A DNA stretch of 64,000 bases from Hoyosella sp. YIM 151337 (lineage in GTDB: Bacteria; Actinomycetota; Actinomycetes; Mycobacteriales; Mycobacteriaceae): the NCBI RefSeq assembly GCF_026041215.1, contig NZ_JAPEIQ010000043.1, positions 96,247-160,246 on the forward strand, read 5' to 3'. Both the position numbers and the translations under genes were made by a program. The notes below the pieces were generated by a model that saw nothing but the letters and a program-made list of their open reading frames with translations, searched no databases and had not been told where the DNA came from. Below, piece after piece: positions 7,835 to 16,311 of this stretch (positions are counted from its first letter, which is position 1; each line of letters begins with the position of its first letter).

Positions 7835-9955
7835 CTAGTAGTTGCTGACCGGCTGAACCGGTGTAATCGGGAGATAGGTGACGGGTTCTTCGGCGAGTTC
7901 GGCGACTTCGCGGAGGTATGGCACTGGTCCGAGGGGCTGCGGTTCGTCGAGTTCTTCGGCGTAACGGTGGCCGGACCAGACTGCTGCGGCGATCGTCGAC
8001 GGTGCCCAGGCGTCGCCGATGCCCCGCACGCTTTTCAGGTCTGCGGCAGCCCATTCGGACTGGCGCGCCTGAAGTTCGTGGTAGAGCGAATCATGTGGCA
8101 GCCGCGCCGTGATGAGCACGATGCTGTCGGCAGTGACGGTGGATTCGTCGCCGGTGAAGGCGCATGCGGTGCGCACGCCGTCGGGGGTCACTGCGGTGAC
8201 TGCGGTGTTGGTCAGCACTGTTACGCCGGCGCGGATAACGCGCTTGCGCACCCGGGCGACCTCGAGCGTATTAGTCGTCCACTGTGACACGTGTGCGGCT
8301 GGCGTGATCAGCGTGACGTCGAGGCCCTCCTTCGCGAGAAGTTCCGCGACCACACTGCCCATGTAGTAGTGGTCGTCGTCGAACACGACGACTTTCGGTC
8401 CGCGCGGACGCTGGCCTGCCATGATGTCGTCAGGGCTCAGCACCTCGGCCCCTTCAGCGACGTCAATCGGTCGCGTGTGCCACCGGCCTACTCCGTCCCG
8501 GCGCCAGCTCGATCCGGTGGCGACGACGACGTGCTGGAAGTCGTTCTCGATGATGTCGTCCGCTGTCATCTCGCTCTGCCGGAAGATGTCGACATTGCTG
8601 AGTTTCTCGAGTTGCTGAAGCCGGTAGTCGACGACGCGGATCCAGGCTGAGAGACCCGGCAGTTGGGACTCGCGTGCCACGCGACCGCCGAGGTTTCGGG
8701 TTGCTTCCGCAAGGCTGACCGAGTATCCGCGGTTGCCGAGTGAGCGGGCTGCTTCAAGCCCGGCGGGCCCGGCGCCGACGACGAGGACGGTGGAGTCACT
8801 GGACTTGGGGCGGATCCGCTCGGGGTGCCAGCCGCGGCGGAACTCCTCACCCATCGTCGGGTTCTGGGTGCAGCGGATCGGGGACATGGTGAAGTCGCCG
8901 GAGACGCAGATGTTGCAGCCGATGCACTCGCGGATGTCTTCAAGGTCCCCCGTCTCGATCTTGCGGGGGAGGAAGGGGTCAGCAATTGACGGCCGGGCAG
9001 CGCCAATGAGGTCTAGCACTCCGCTTTTGACTTGGTGCACCATCATGTCTGGTGACGTGAAACGGCCCACCCCCACGACCGGTTTGGTGGTGAGCTGCTT
9101 GAGTCCGCGGACGTACGGTTCCTGCTCGGCTTCGGGGCCGAAGCGGGAGGTGACGGAGTCGTCTTCCCAGCTGCCGAGTACGAAGTCCCACAGATCGGGG
9201 TGTTCACCGAGCATGCCGATGACGTCTTCGATTTCGGCGCGGGTGATGCCCTCGTCACCGAGGAGTTCGTCTACCGAAATGCGGCAGGCGACCGCTGCTT
9301 TTCCGTCTGCTTCCTCGCGGGTGTCTTCGAGGATCTCACGAAGAAGGCGTACCCGGTTTTCGAGGCTGCCCCCGTACTCGTCCGACCGGTTGTTGTAGCG
9401 GCGCGACAAGAAGTGGTGCAGGCCGCCGATCGCATGTCCGGCGTACACGTAGACGATGTCGTAGCCGGCGGTGATCGACCGGCGTACTGCTTCCCGGTGC
9501 CAGAAACGCATGTCTGCGATATCTGCTTTGGTCATCTCCCTGGCCTGGACGGGGTCGTAGTTCCAGGACACAACAGGCAGATTTTGTGGCCCCAGCGGTG
9601 TTTCGCGACTGATGAGGTTCGGGCTGTTGAGGCCGTTGTGCGCGAGTTCGATTCCGGCGAGCGCACCGCCTTCGTGAATCTTCTCGGCGATCCGCGCGAC
9701 GGCGGGGATGTCCTGGTCGTCCCAGAGCCGGAGTTCGATGAAGGGCCCGATGTCTGAGGTCGGGTGTATCTCCACCTGCTCGGTGCAGACGACGGCCCAT
9801 CCGCCTTCAGCCTTAACGCGGCGCATGTAGGCCTCGCCGGAGGGATCGCGGTATCCCATGCCATTGCAGTGCGGCACCTGAAAGAATCGGTTCCGGGCGG
9901 TCACTGGCCCGATTTTGACCGGCTCGAAGAGGATGTCGTACCGGGGGTCTCGCAT
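7835..9955 (-). CDS. histamine dehydrogenase-like flavoprotein (TMADH family)
   Basis: 706 residues, closely matching the trimethylamine/dimethylamine/histamine dehydrogenase family: an FMN TIM barrel, a [4Fe-4S] segment (C344, C347, C350, C362) and a C-terminal nucleotide-binding part. Cys30 (NRFFQVPHC) is the site of the 6-S-cysteinyl-FMN bond; Tyr171, His174 and Asp266 fit the family's active-site triad. TMADH uses an aromatic bowl of Tyr60, Trp264 and Trp355. Here these are Gln60, Trp263 and Asp354, the same replacements known for Nocardioides simplex histamine dehydrogenase (Gln65, Trp267, Asp358). It oxidatively deaminates amines to aldehydes and passes electrons to an ETF-like acceptor. 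First gene of the operon; ATG with AGGAG upstream. Confidence 0.85.
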   Translation of the reverse strand: MRDPRYDILFEPVKIGPVTARNRFFQVPHCNGMGYRDPSGEAYMRRVKAEGGWAVVCTEQVEIHPTSDIGPFIELRLWDDQDIPAVARIAEKIHEGGALAGIELAHNGLNSPNLISRETPLGPQNLPVVSWNYDPVQAREMTKADIADMRFWHREAVRRSITAGYDIVYVYAGHAIGGLHHFLSRRYNNRSDEYGGSLENRVRLLREILEDTREEADGKAAVACRISVDELLGDEGITRAEIEDVIGMLGEHPDLWDFVLGSWEDDSVTSRFGPEAEQEPYVRGLKQLTTKPVVGVGRFTSPDMMVHQVKSGVLDLIGAARPSIADPFLPRKIETGDLEDIRECIGCNICVSGDFTMSPIRCTQNPTMGEEFRRGWHPERIRPKSSDSTVLVVGAGPAGLEAARSLGNRGYSVSLAEATRNLGGRVARESQLPGLSAWIRVVDYRLQQLEKLSNVDIFRQSEMTADDIIENDFQHVVVATGSSWRRDGVGRWHTRPIDVAEGAEVLSPDDIMAGQRPRGPKVVVFDDDHYYMGSVVAELLAKEGLDVTLITPAAHVSQWTTNTLEVARVRKRVIRAGVTVLTNTAVTAVTPDGVRTACAFTGDESTVTADSIVLITARLPHDSLYHELQARQSEWAAADLKSVRGIGDAWAPSTIAAAVWSGHRYAEELDEPQPLGPVPYLREVAELAEEPVTYLPITPVQPVSNY

Positions 9956-10100
9956 TGGGTGCTCCTGGAAGCTGATCGACTGATGCCGTCGCCGGCGGGG
10001 CTGTGCGGCGTGAGCGCTCCGGGCATCATGTGAGGCAACTCACGCCGTTAGGTCAATTGTTTGCCCTACATTGGCAACAGTCAAAGCGTCGTTTTAGTTG

Positions 10101-10121
10101 ATCTGCATCAGAAATACAGAT
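10101..10121. promoter_or_regulatory. LysR-type box between dehydrogenase and regulator
   Basis: ATCTG (10101-10105) and CAGAT (10117-10121) are inverted arms with an 11-bp spacer, the T-N11-A form bound by LysR proteins. It lies 44 bp before the LysR gene and 146 bp before the divergent amine dehydrogenase. The same half-sites recur at 11096-11110 before the next operon. Function inferred from form and place. Confidence 0.5.
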
Positions 10122-10164
10122 TTATAGTGGTAGATGACCACTTCCGCCAGTGGAGGGACGAGAA

Positions 10165-11085
10165 ATGCGCCGTCGGCCCGACGTGACACTCACACAGCTC
10201 CGTTATTTCGTGACGGCGGCCACGTACTCGAGCATGACCAGGGCGGCCGAGGAATTGCATATCGCGCAGTCCGCGGTCTCGGCAGCAATCTCGCAGCTTG
10301 AACAGCAAATCGGCACCCAGCTGTTCATCCGGCAGCGTGCGCGCGGGCTGGTTCTCACCGCAGCTGGGGAGGAGATGCTGCGCGACACCACCGCTCTGCT
10401 CGCGCATCTTGGTGAGGTGCTTGATGCCGCGAGCGGCCACGTGCATACCGTTCGGGGCACGGTGCGGTTCGCATGCTTTGTGACGCTCACGCCGTTCGTG
10501 CTGCCCCGATTGATTTCGGACGTGGGTGCTGCGCACCCGAATCTTGAGGTGCAGGTGGCGGAGATGCAGGCCGACGCCATTCGCACTGCTTTGCGCAACG
10601 GCGCGGCTGAACTCGCGCTCACCTATGATCTCGCTCTCGGGCCGGGGGTGGAGACGGAGGTTCTCGGGTTCGCGGAACCGCACGTCATCCTGCCGCGTGA
10701 ACACCGCTTCTCGGATCGCACTTCGGTTCGGCTCCAGGAGCTTGCCGACGAATCAATGATCCTGCTCGACTTGCCGGATAGCCGCGACTACTTCGAGTCC
10801 ATTTTGGTGGCTGCAGGCGTCGTGCCCGACATTCGTTATCGCTCGGCCAGCTACGAGACGGTGCGCGGCCTCGTTGCGCGGGGACATGGCTTCTCGATTC
10901 TCAATCAGCGGCCCGTGCACAACGAAACATATGACGGCGGCCAGGTCAGCGTAGTCGCCATTGATGGGGATGCGCCGGCGCTGCCGATTGTGCTTGCTCG
11001 GCTGCAGGGTGTGCGCAGCACCGCGCGTGCCCGCGCGGTGGCAGCTGCGGCGCGGAGGATCTTTGGTGTACCGCAAGAAAGCTGA
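10165..11085 (+). CDS. LysR-family transcriptional regulator
   Basis: 306 residues. N-terminal winged helix (LTQLRYFVTAATYSSMTRAA, AQSAVSAAISQLE) and a periplasmic-binding-like effector domain (about 95-300). ATG 10165 is chosen over the in-frame GTG 10150 because GGAGGG sits 8 bp before it, and the GTG is itself part of that site. It is divergent from the amine dehydrogenase operon and precedes the DUF1028/M20/aspartase operon, so it probably activates both in response to a pathway intermediate, as HinK is thought to do for histamine use in pseudomonads. No unusual residues. Confidence 0.9.
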   Translation: MRRRPDVTLTQLRYFVTAATYSSMTRAAEELHIAQSAVSAAISQLEQQIGTQLFIRQRARGLVLTAAGEEMLRDTTALLAHLGEVLDAASGHVHTVRGTVRFACFVTLTPFVLPRLISDVGAAHPNLEVQVAEMQADAIRTALRNGAAELALTYDLALGPGVETEVLGFAEPHVILPREHRFSDRTSVRLQELADESMILLDLPDSRDYFESILVAAGVVPDIRYRSASYETVRGLVARGHGFSILNQRPVHNETYDGGQVSVVAIDGDAPALPIVLARLQGVRSTARARAVAAAARRIFGVPQES

Positions 11086-11095
11086 TCCCCGCCAC

Positions 11096-11110
11096 ATCTG
11101 AATTTCAGAT
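11096..11110. promoter_or_regulatory. palindrome sharing the LysR half-sites
   Basis: ATCTGAA-T-TTCAGAT is a 7-1-7 perfect inverted repeat, 88 bp before the DUF1028 start. Its ATCTG/CAGAT ends match the 10101-10121 box, suggesting that one regulator controls the genes on both sides. A further lone CAGAT lies at about 11137-11141. Confidence 0.4.
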
Positions 11111-11197
11111 TCTATTCCACGATAATCCGTGTTTTACAGATCGCCCGCTGGCTTCCCATGCTTGATGACATAGCAGAACGAACAGCGAGGGGACGTC

Positions 11198-11878
11198 ATG
11201 ACATTTTCGCTCGTGGCTCGGGATAACTCTGGGGCCGCTCCCGCATACGGCATGGTGATCTGTTCTTCCAGTCCAGCCGTAGCTTCACGGTGTGCGCACC
11301 TGCGCGCTGGTGTGGGCGCGGTTGCCTCGCAAAACGTCACCAACCCGCATCTCGGCCGTGTCGGACTTGACGCACTAGCAAGCGGTCTGGGCGCCGAACA
11401 AGCATTGAAATCGGTGCTGGACCACGAACGATTTCCGGACTATCGGCAGCTCATCATTGTTGGCCCGAGCGGCGCGACGGCGATCCACACCGGTGAACGA
11501 GCATTGGGTATCCGGCACGAGATCCAAGCGGAAAGCGCCGCTGCTGCCGGAAACATGCTTCGCAGTGAAGGCGTCATAACGGCGCTGCTTTTCGGATACA
11601 CGTCCTCATCAGGAGAGACGTTCGAGAGCCGTCTGCTCGACGGGCTCGCGGCGGCGCTGGAGGCCGGAGGTGAGGCAGGGCCCGTACATTCGGCCGGGCT
11701 GGTCGTCGTGGAAGACGTGCCCTGGCCGGTGACTGATCTGCGTGTCGACTGGCACGACGACCCGGTCGGTGAACTTCGGCGCCTCTGGCAGGTGTGGGGA
11801 CCGCAGAAAGCGGACTACCGCCTGCGCGGCCTCGACCCCTCCGGCGCACCCACCTACGGCGTTCCGGGGGACATGTGA
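11198..11878 (+). CDS. DUF1028 protein (Ntn-hydrolase-like)
   Basis: 226 residues matching DUF1028: N-terminal MTFSLVARDNSGAAPAYGMV, then GAVASQNVTNPHLG and LIIVGPSGATAIHTG. The family has an N-terminal-nucleophile hydrolase-like fold, but no substrate is established; it is often encoded beside M20 peptidases and amine-use genes. It overlaps the M20 gene by four bases (GTGA), so the two are co-translated. A role in hydrolysing an amide intermediate is plausible but unproven. Confidence 0.85.
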   Translation: MTFSLVARDNSGAAPAYGMVICSSSPAVASRCAHLRAGVGAVASQNVTNPHLGRVGLDALASGLGAEQALKSVLDHERFPDYRQLIIVGPSGATAIHTGERALGIRHEIQAESAAAAGNMLRSEGVITALLFGYTSSSGETFESRLLDGLAAALEAGGEAGPVHSAGLVVVEDVPWPVTDLRVDWHDDPVGELRRLWQVWGPQKADYRLRGLDPSGAPTYGVPGDM

Positions 11879-13038
11879 CTACCTCAGCTGATGCGGTGAT
11901 CCAAGCGTCCGTCCGTGGCGCAGAACAACAGCAGCTCGATCTCCTGCACGATCTGCACGCGCACCCGGAGACCGCCTGGGAAGAATTTCGGTCCTGCGTG
12001 CGAGTGGCCAGTGTCCTCGACGACGCGGGATTCACTGTCGAAGAGAAACTCGCTGGCCTGCCCACTGCGTTCGCCGCGCGCATCGGATCAGGCCCCCTGC
12101 ACTTTGCGGTGTGCGCCGAGTACGACGCGCTGCCGGGCATCGGGCACGCGTGCGGGCATAACATCATCTCGGCGATCTCGGTTGGTGCCGCACTCGCGCT
12201 CGCGCCGCTGGCCGATGATCTCGGCGTCTCCCTGACGGTGTTGGGGACACCCGCCGAAGAGGGGGGTGGCGGCAAGATCGAGATGCTCGAACGCGGCGCA
12301 TTCGCGGGTGTGCACGCAGCTGCGATGGTGCATCCAGGCCCGGTCGACGTGGCGCGTGCGGAGCCATATGCGGTAGCGCACAACCACATTCGGTACGACG
12401 GTAAAGCCGCCCATGCGGCAGCCTACCCAGATCGGGGAATCAACGCCGCCGACGCGTTCACCGTCGCACAAGTCGCGATCGGGCTGCTGCGGCAACAACT
12501 GCCACCCGGATCGCGCGTCCACGGGGTGATGACTAACGGCGGCGAAGCACCCAACGTCATCCCGCAGCGAACCGAGGGACGCTGGTACGTGCGGGCGGCG
12601 ACGCTTTCCACGCTGACGCAGCTAGAGGCCCGCGTCAACCGGTGCTTTGAAGCCGGTGCTCTCGCCTCGGGCTGCGAACTCTCAATCGAACCTGAAAGCA
12701 AGCCGTACGCTGAGTTCCGCAACGACGAAGAGCTTCTCGCCCTTTACTCCGCGCGAGCCACAGAACTCGGCAGACGTTTCAGCTCGGGCCCCGACTCATT
12801 GATGAACCGGGCGTCCACCGACATGGGCAACGTTTCCCAGGTTATTCCCGCAATCCATCCCTACATCGGCATTGACTCGCTGCCGGCCGTTAATCATCAG
12901 CCTGAGTTCGCCGCCGCCGCGGCCTCAGTCGCCGCTGAACGCGCGGCGATCGACGGGGCGTGCGCGCTCGCGCTGACGCTGCTAGACGCGGCGGCCAATG
13001 CTCCTGTCCGAGCGCGTTTGCTCAACAGTGATGCCTGA
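11875..13038 (+). CDS. M20-family amidohydrolase/peptidase (M20D, PM20D2-like)
   Basis: 387 residues from GTG 11875, which overlaps the DUF1028 stop and follows a G-rich ribosome site; the longer frame to 11794 only reads through that gene. Motifs HAHPETAWEEF, CAEYDALPGIGHACGHNIIS (metal Asp/His) and GTPAEEGGGGK (catalytic Glu) define a di-metal M20 hydrolase with a dimerisation domain. M20D enzymes cleave N-acyl or dipeptide amide bonds. In this operon, just before aspartase, N-formyl- or N-acyl-aspartate is an attractive substrate, but this is inference. Confidence 0.88.
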   Translation: MTTSADAVIQASVRGAEQQQLDLLHDLHAHPETAWEEFRSCVRVASVLDDAGFTVEEKLAGLPTAFAARIGSGPLHFAVCAEYDALPGIGHACGHNIISAISVGAALALAPLADDLGVSLTVLGTPAEEGGGGKIEMLERGAFAGVHAAAMVHPGPVDVARAEPYAVAHNHIRYDGKAAHAAAYPDRGINAADAFTVAQVAIGLLRQQLPPGSRVHGVMTNGGEAPNVIPQRTEGRWYVRAATLSTLTQLEARVNRCFEAGALASGCELSIEPESKPYAEFRNDEELLALYSARATELGRRFSSGPDSLMNRASTDMGNVSQVIPAIHPYIGIDSLPAVNHQPEFAAAAASVAAERAAIDGACALALTLLDAAANAPVRARLLNSDA

Positions 13039-13057
13039 AACAACCGGAGACGTTGCA

Positions 13058-14482
13058 ATGACAAGTTCACCCATCAAGGCCATGTCTGTCGGCGAGGTCC
13101 GGCGCGAACATGATCTTCTCGGCGAGCGTGACGTGCCCGCAGAGGCGTACTTCGGTATTCACACATTGCGGGCAGTGGAGAATTTCACCATTACCGGCAC
13201 AGCGATCGCACGGTACCCCGACTTGGTGCGCGCGCTTGCCTGCGTGAAAGCTGCGGCGGCAGCGGCGAATTGTCGCCTGGGTTTACTCAGCCACGAGCAG
13301 GCTGACGCGATCGCATTGGCTTGCGACGAAATTCGTGCGGGCGCGTTACACGAGCACTTCGTTGTCGATGTCATCCAGGGCGGTGCCGGGACGTCGACGA
13401 ATATGAACGCCAATGAAGTCATCGCTAATCGCGGTCTCGAACTGCTGGGATTTGGCCGGGGCGAGTACGCGCACCTGCATCCCCTCGAGCATGTCAACAA
13501 AGGGCAAAGCACCAACGACGTGTATCCGACCGCCATCAAGATAGCGGTGCAGTTTGCCGTCGAGCGGTTGCGCAGCGTGATGGAGAAGCTCGCGTCAGCG
13601 TTCGCTGCAAAGGCCGTCGAGTTCCGCGGCCACATCAAGATGGGGCGCACGCAACTGCAGGACGCAGTGCCGATGACTCTCGGGCAAGAATTCGGCAGTT
13701 ACGCCGTGATGGTTCGAGAGGACGCGGACCGACTCGCCGAGGCGGCACGACTGGTCACTGAGATCAATCTCGGGGGCACCGCGATAGGGACGGGCCTCAA
13801 TACGCACCGTGAGTACGCGCGAACGGTGTGCGCCGAGCTCTGCGGCATCACGGGCCTGCCGCTGACCACCGCCAGTGACCTCGTCGAGGCCACCCAAGAT
13901 GTGGGCGCGTTCGTCCAGCTTTCTGGCGTGCTCAAGCGCACCGCGGTGAAACTATCGAAGATTTGCAGTGATCTGCGCTTGTTGTCGTCGGGTCCGCGCG
14001 CCGGGCTTGGCGAAATTAATCTGCCGCCGGTGCAGGCAGGTTCGAGCATTATGCCGGGCAAGGTCAACCCTGTCGTCCCGGAAGTCGTTAACCAGGTGGC
14101 GTTTGAAGTTATCGGGAATGACATCACAATCAGCATGGCGGCTGAGGGAGGCCAGCTTCAGCTGAATGCATTCGAGCCGATCATCGCGCACAGTTTGTTC
14201 GAGTCGCTGACACACCTCACGGCGGCGTGCAGCACTCTCGAGTCAAAGTGCGTGCTCGGGATCACCGCCAACGTGGACCGGATGCGTGCGACGGTCGCGA
14301 AGTCAGCAGGACTTGTTACGGCGCTGAACCCGCACATCGGTTACGAGGCCGCGACCGCGCTGGCTGCTGACGTGCTCGAAGCCGGGCTCGACGTCCCAGA
14401 GCTGGTGCTCAAACGAGGGTTGCTTACCCCTGAGCAACTGGAGGAGATCCTTCGGCCCGAAAACCTCACCCAGCCGTTCTGA
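13058..14482 (+). CDS. aspA: aspartate ammonia-lyase
   Basis: 474 residues from ATG 13058 (CGGAGA upstream); the open frame extends to 12998 inside the M20 gene. The fumarase/aspartase signature GSSIMPGKVNP is at 328-338 and the substrate segment GAGTSTNMNANEVIANR at about 110. It converts L-aspartate to fumarate and ammonia. Bacterial imidazole-4-acetate breakdown ends in formimino-aspartate, formyl-aspartate and aspartate, so an aspartase here would deliver the carbon to the TCA cycle. Close spacing to the M20 gene (19 bp) indicates one operon. Confidence 0.92.
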   Translation: MTSSPIKAMSVGEVRREHDLLGERDVPAEAYFGIHTLRAVENFTITGTAIARYPDLVRALACVKAAAAAANCRLGLLSHEQADAIALACDEIRAGALHEHFVVDVIQGGAGTSTNMNANEVIANRGLELLGFGRGEYAHLHPLEHVNKGQSTNDVYPTAIKIAVQFAVERLRSVMEKLASAFAAKAVEFRGHIKMGRTQLQDAVPMTLGQEFGSYAVMVREDADRLAEAARLVTEINLGGTAIGTGLNTHREYARTVCAELCGITGLPLTTASDLVEATQDVGAFVQLSGVLKRTAVKLSKICSDLRLLSSGPRAGLGEINLPPVQAGSSIMPGKVNPVVPEVVNQVAFEVIGNDITISMAAEGGQLQLNAFEPIIAHSLFESLTHLTAACSTLESKCVLGITANVDRMRATVAKSAGLVTALNPHIGYEAATALAADVLEAGLDVPELVLKRGLLTPEQLEEILRPENLTQPF

Positions 14483-14499
14483 GACGCTAACGTCCAGGT

Positions 14500-15330
14500 A
14501 TGGGCGTTCACATGATTGCGTTGCCCGACGGCGTGCGGATATGCGCGGAGACCTTTGGCGATCCGAGAGCTCCGGCCATCGTGCTGTGTCAGGGTGCGAG
14601 CGCGTCGATGTTGTGGTGGGACGCCGCTGTCTGCGACCTGCTGGCTGACGCTGGGCGATTCGTCATCCGTTATGACCAGCGCGACACCGGCCTGTCAACG
14701 AAGTACCCGGTGGGCAGCCCGGGTTACTCGCACGCGGACCTGGCACGCGATGTTCTAGAGGTTTTGGATGCCCTCGGGATCGAGCGCGCGCACCTGGCGG
14801 GTTGTTCCATGGCGGGGGGCGTTGTGCTGCACCTGGGTTTGATCGCTCCCGAACGGTTCGCCTCATTGACCTTCATTTCTACGTCGACCGGTGAGCCGGG
14901 CCTGCCGGCACCGGAAGCCTCGTTCCCAGAGACGCCTTCCGGCCTTTCGGAACTGGGCGCACAAGTCGAATTCATGCTTGCACAGGTCCGGGCATGCGAT
15001 GACGTGTCACCGTTCTACGACGACGCGGCGGCGCGGGCACTTGTGCAGGCTGATGCCGAACGTTCTGGCGACTTGCGACCGGCACTTATCAACCACTTCT
15101 TAGCCGAGCTAGGCCATCCGGATGATGCTAGTTTTGCTGACCTCACCTTGCCGACGCTCGTGCTGCACGGTGAACTCGACCCGGTGTTTCCGCTTCCGCA
15201 CGGTGAGGCGCTGGCTCGGGCGGTGCCGGACTCGCGCTTCGTGGTTCTTCCAGCGCAGGGGCATGACTTGTTGCCGCACAATTGGGAGCGGTTCGTGCGA
15301 GAACTGGTAGCACACACAAGCGCGCCGTGA
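14500..15330 (+). CDS. alpha/beta hydrolase
   Basis: 276 residues with an oxyanion segment (VLCQGASASMLWWD), the nucleophile elbow GCSMAGG (Ser), a late acid (HGELDPVFPL) and catalytic His (PAQGHDLLP). ATG 14500 or the nearby ATG 14512 may be used. It follows aspA by 17 bp and closes the operon. Enzymes of this type hydrolyse esters, lactones or enol-lactones; nothing shows the substrate. The KstR-like boxes begin 8 bp after its stop. Confidence 0.85.
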   Translation: MGVHMIALPDGVRICAETFGDPRAPAIVLCQGASASMLWWDAAVCDLLADAGRFVIRYDQRDTGLSTKYPVGSPGYSHADLARDVLEVLDALGIERAHLAGCSMAGGVVLHLGLIAPERFASLTFISTSTGEPGLPAPEASFPETPSGLSELGAQVEFMLAQVRACDDVSPFYDDAAARALVQADAERSGDLRPALINHFLAELGHPDDASFADLTLPTLVLHGELDPVFPLPHGEALARAVPDSRFVVLPAQGHDLLPHNWERFVRELVAHTSAP

Positions 15331-15337
15331 CACAAAA

Positions 15338-15376
15338 GAGAACGTGTTCTACTCTTACCGGGTAGAACACGTTCTT
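15338..15376. promoter_or_regulatory. two adjacent KstR-like operator boxes before hsaG
   Basis: AGAACGTGTTCTAC (15339-15352) and GTAGAACACGTTCT (15362-15375) are perfect inverted copies with a 9-bp spacer. Each contains an AAC-NN-GTT core; with flanks they match the KstR consensus TnnAACnnGTTnnA except for one end base each. The second ends two bases before the hsaG ribosome site, so a bound repressor would block transcription start or clearance. Confidence 0.7.
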
Positions 15377-15390
15377 ATGGAGGGTGGTTC

Positions 15391-16311
15391 ATGGCTACCA
15401 CTAAGGTCACCGCAGCGATCGTCGGGCCGGGCAACATCGGTACTGATCTGCTGGCGAAACTGAAACGCAGTGACAAGATCGACGTCCGCTACATGGTCGG
15501 TGTTGTCGAGAACTCAGACGGACTCACGCGCGCCGCGCGCCAGGGGATCGAGACATCCGCAGGGGGAGTGGACTGGCTCCTGTCGCAATCAGAACTGCCC
15601 GACATCGTTTTCGAATCGACGTCAGCCAAGGCGCACAAAGCGAATGCGCCGCGCTACGCCGAAGCCGGCATCAAAGCGATCGACCTGACGCCCGCCGCGC
15701 TGGGGCCGTTCACATGTCCGGTCGTTAACCTGCCGCAGCAACTCGATGCGCCGAATCTCAACATGATCACCTGCGGCGGGCAGGCCACCATCCCTATCGT
15801 GCATGCCGTATCGCGCGTGACCCCGGTGCCTTACGCGGAGATCGTTGCTTCCGTCGCATCCGTATCAGCTGGGCCGGGAACGCGGGCCAACATCGACGAG
15901 TTCACCGCCACTACTGCGGAAGGTATCGAGAAAGTCGGCGGCGCTGACCAGGGCAAAGCAATCATCATCATCAATCCGGTCGATCCACCAATGATTATGC
16001 GCGACACCATCTTCTGTGCGATTGACCCGGACGCAGACAAGGACGCGATCAGGGAGTCGATCCATCAGATGGTGCGCGATGTTCAGGTGTACGTGCCTGG
16101 GTACCGCCTCAAAGCGGACCCGCAGTTCGACCCGCCACGGCGCGGGTGGAACGGGCGGGCCAGGGTCGCAGTGTTCCTCGAGGTCGCGGGCGCCGGCGAC
16201 TATCTGCCCGAGTACGCCGGAAATCTCGACATCATGACAGCTGCGGCAGCACGGGTCGGTGACGTGCTCGCGGCCCAGATCGCGCGCGAAAAAGAAGGAG
16301 CCCTCAAGTGA
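15391..16311 (+). CDS. hsaG: acetaldehyde dehydrogenase (acylating), HsaG/BphJ type
   Basis: 306 residues. [11 protein letters not shown] (NAD site, about 11-21) and [11 protein letters not shown] (catalytic Cys128) define the acylating aldehyde dehydrogenase of meta-cleavage pathways. It turns the aldehyde channelled from the partner aldolase into acetyl- or propionyl-CoA. GGAGGG precedes ATG 15391. It overlaps the aldolase by four bases (GTGA), as expected for a channelling complex. The KstR-like operators just upstream support the steroid-pathway name (HsaG), but the family also serves aromatic catabolism. Confidence 0.92.
   Translation: MATTKVTAAIVGPGNIGTDLLAKLKRSDKIDVRYMVGVVENSDGLTRAARQGIETSAGGVDWLLSQSELPDIVFESTSAKAHKANAPRYAEAGIKAIDLTPAALGPFTCPVVNLPQQLDAPNLNMITCGGQATIPIVHAVSRVTPVPYAEIVASVASVSAGPGTRANIDEFTATTAEGIEKVGGADQGKAIIIINPVDPPMIMRDTIFCAIDPDADKDAIRESIHQMVRDVQVYVPGYRLKADPQFDPPRRGWNGRARVAVFLEVAGAGDYLPEYAGNLDIMTAAAARVGDVLAAQIAREKEGALK

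Noticed and set aside
7835..9955. Calling the flavoprotein trimethylamine dehydrogenase or a 2,4-dienoyl-CoA reductase
   Set aside because: Two of the three TMADH aromatic-bowl residues are replaced by Gln and Asp, and Cys30 for covalent FMN is not a dienoyl-CoA reductase feature.
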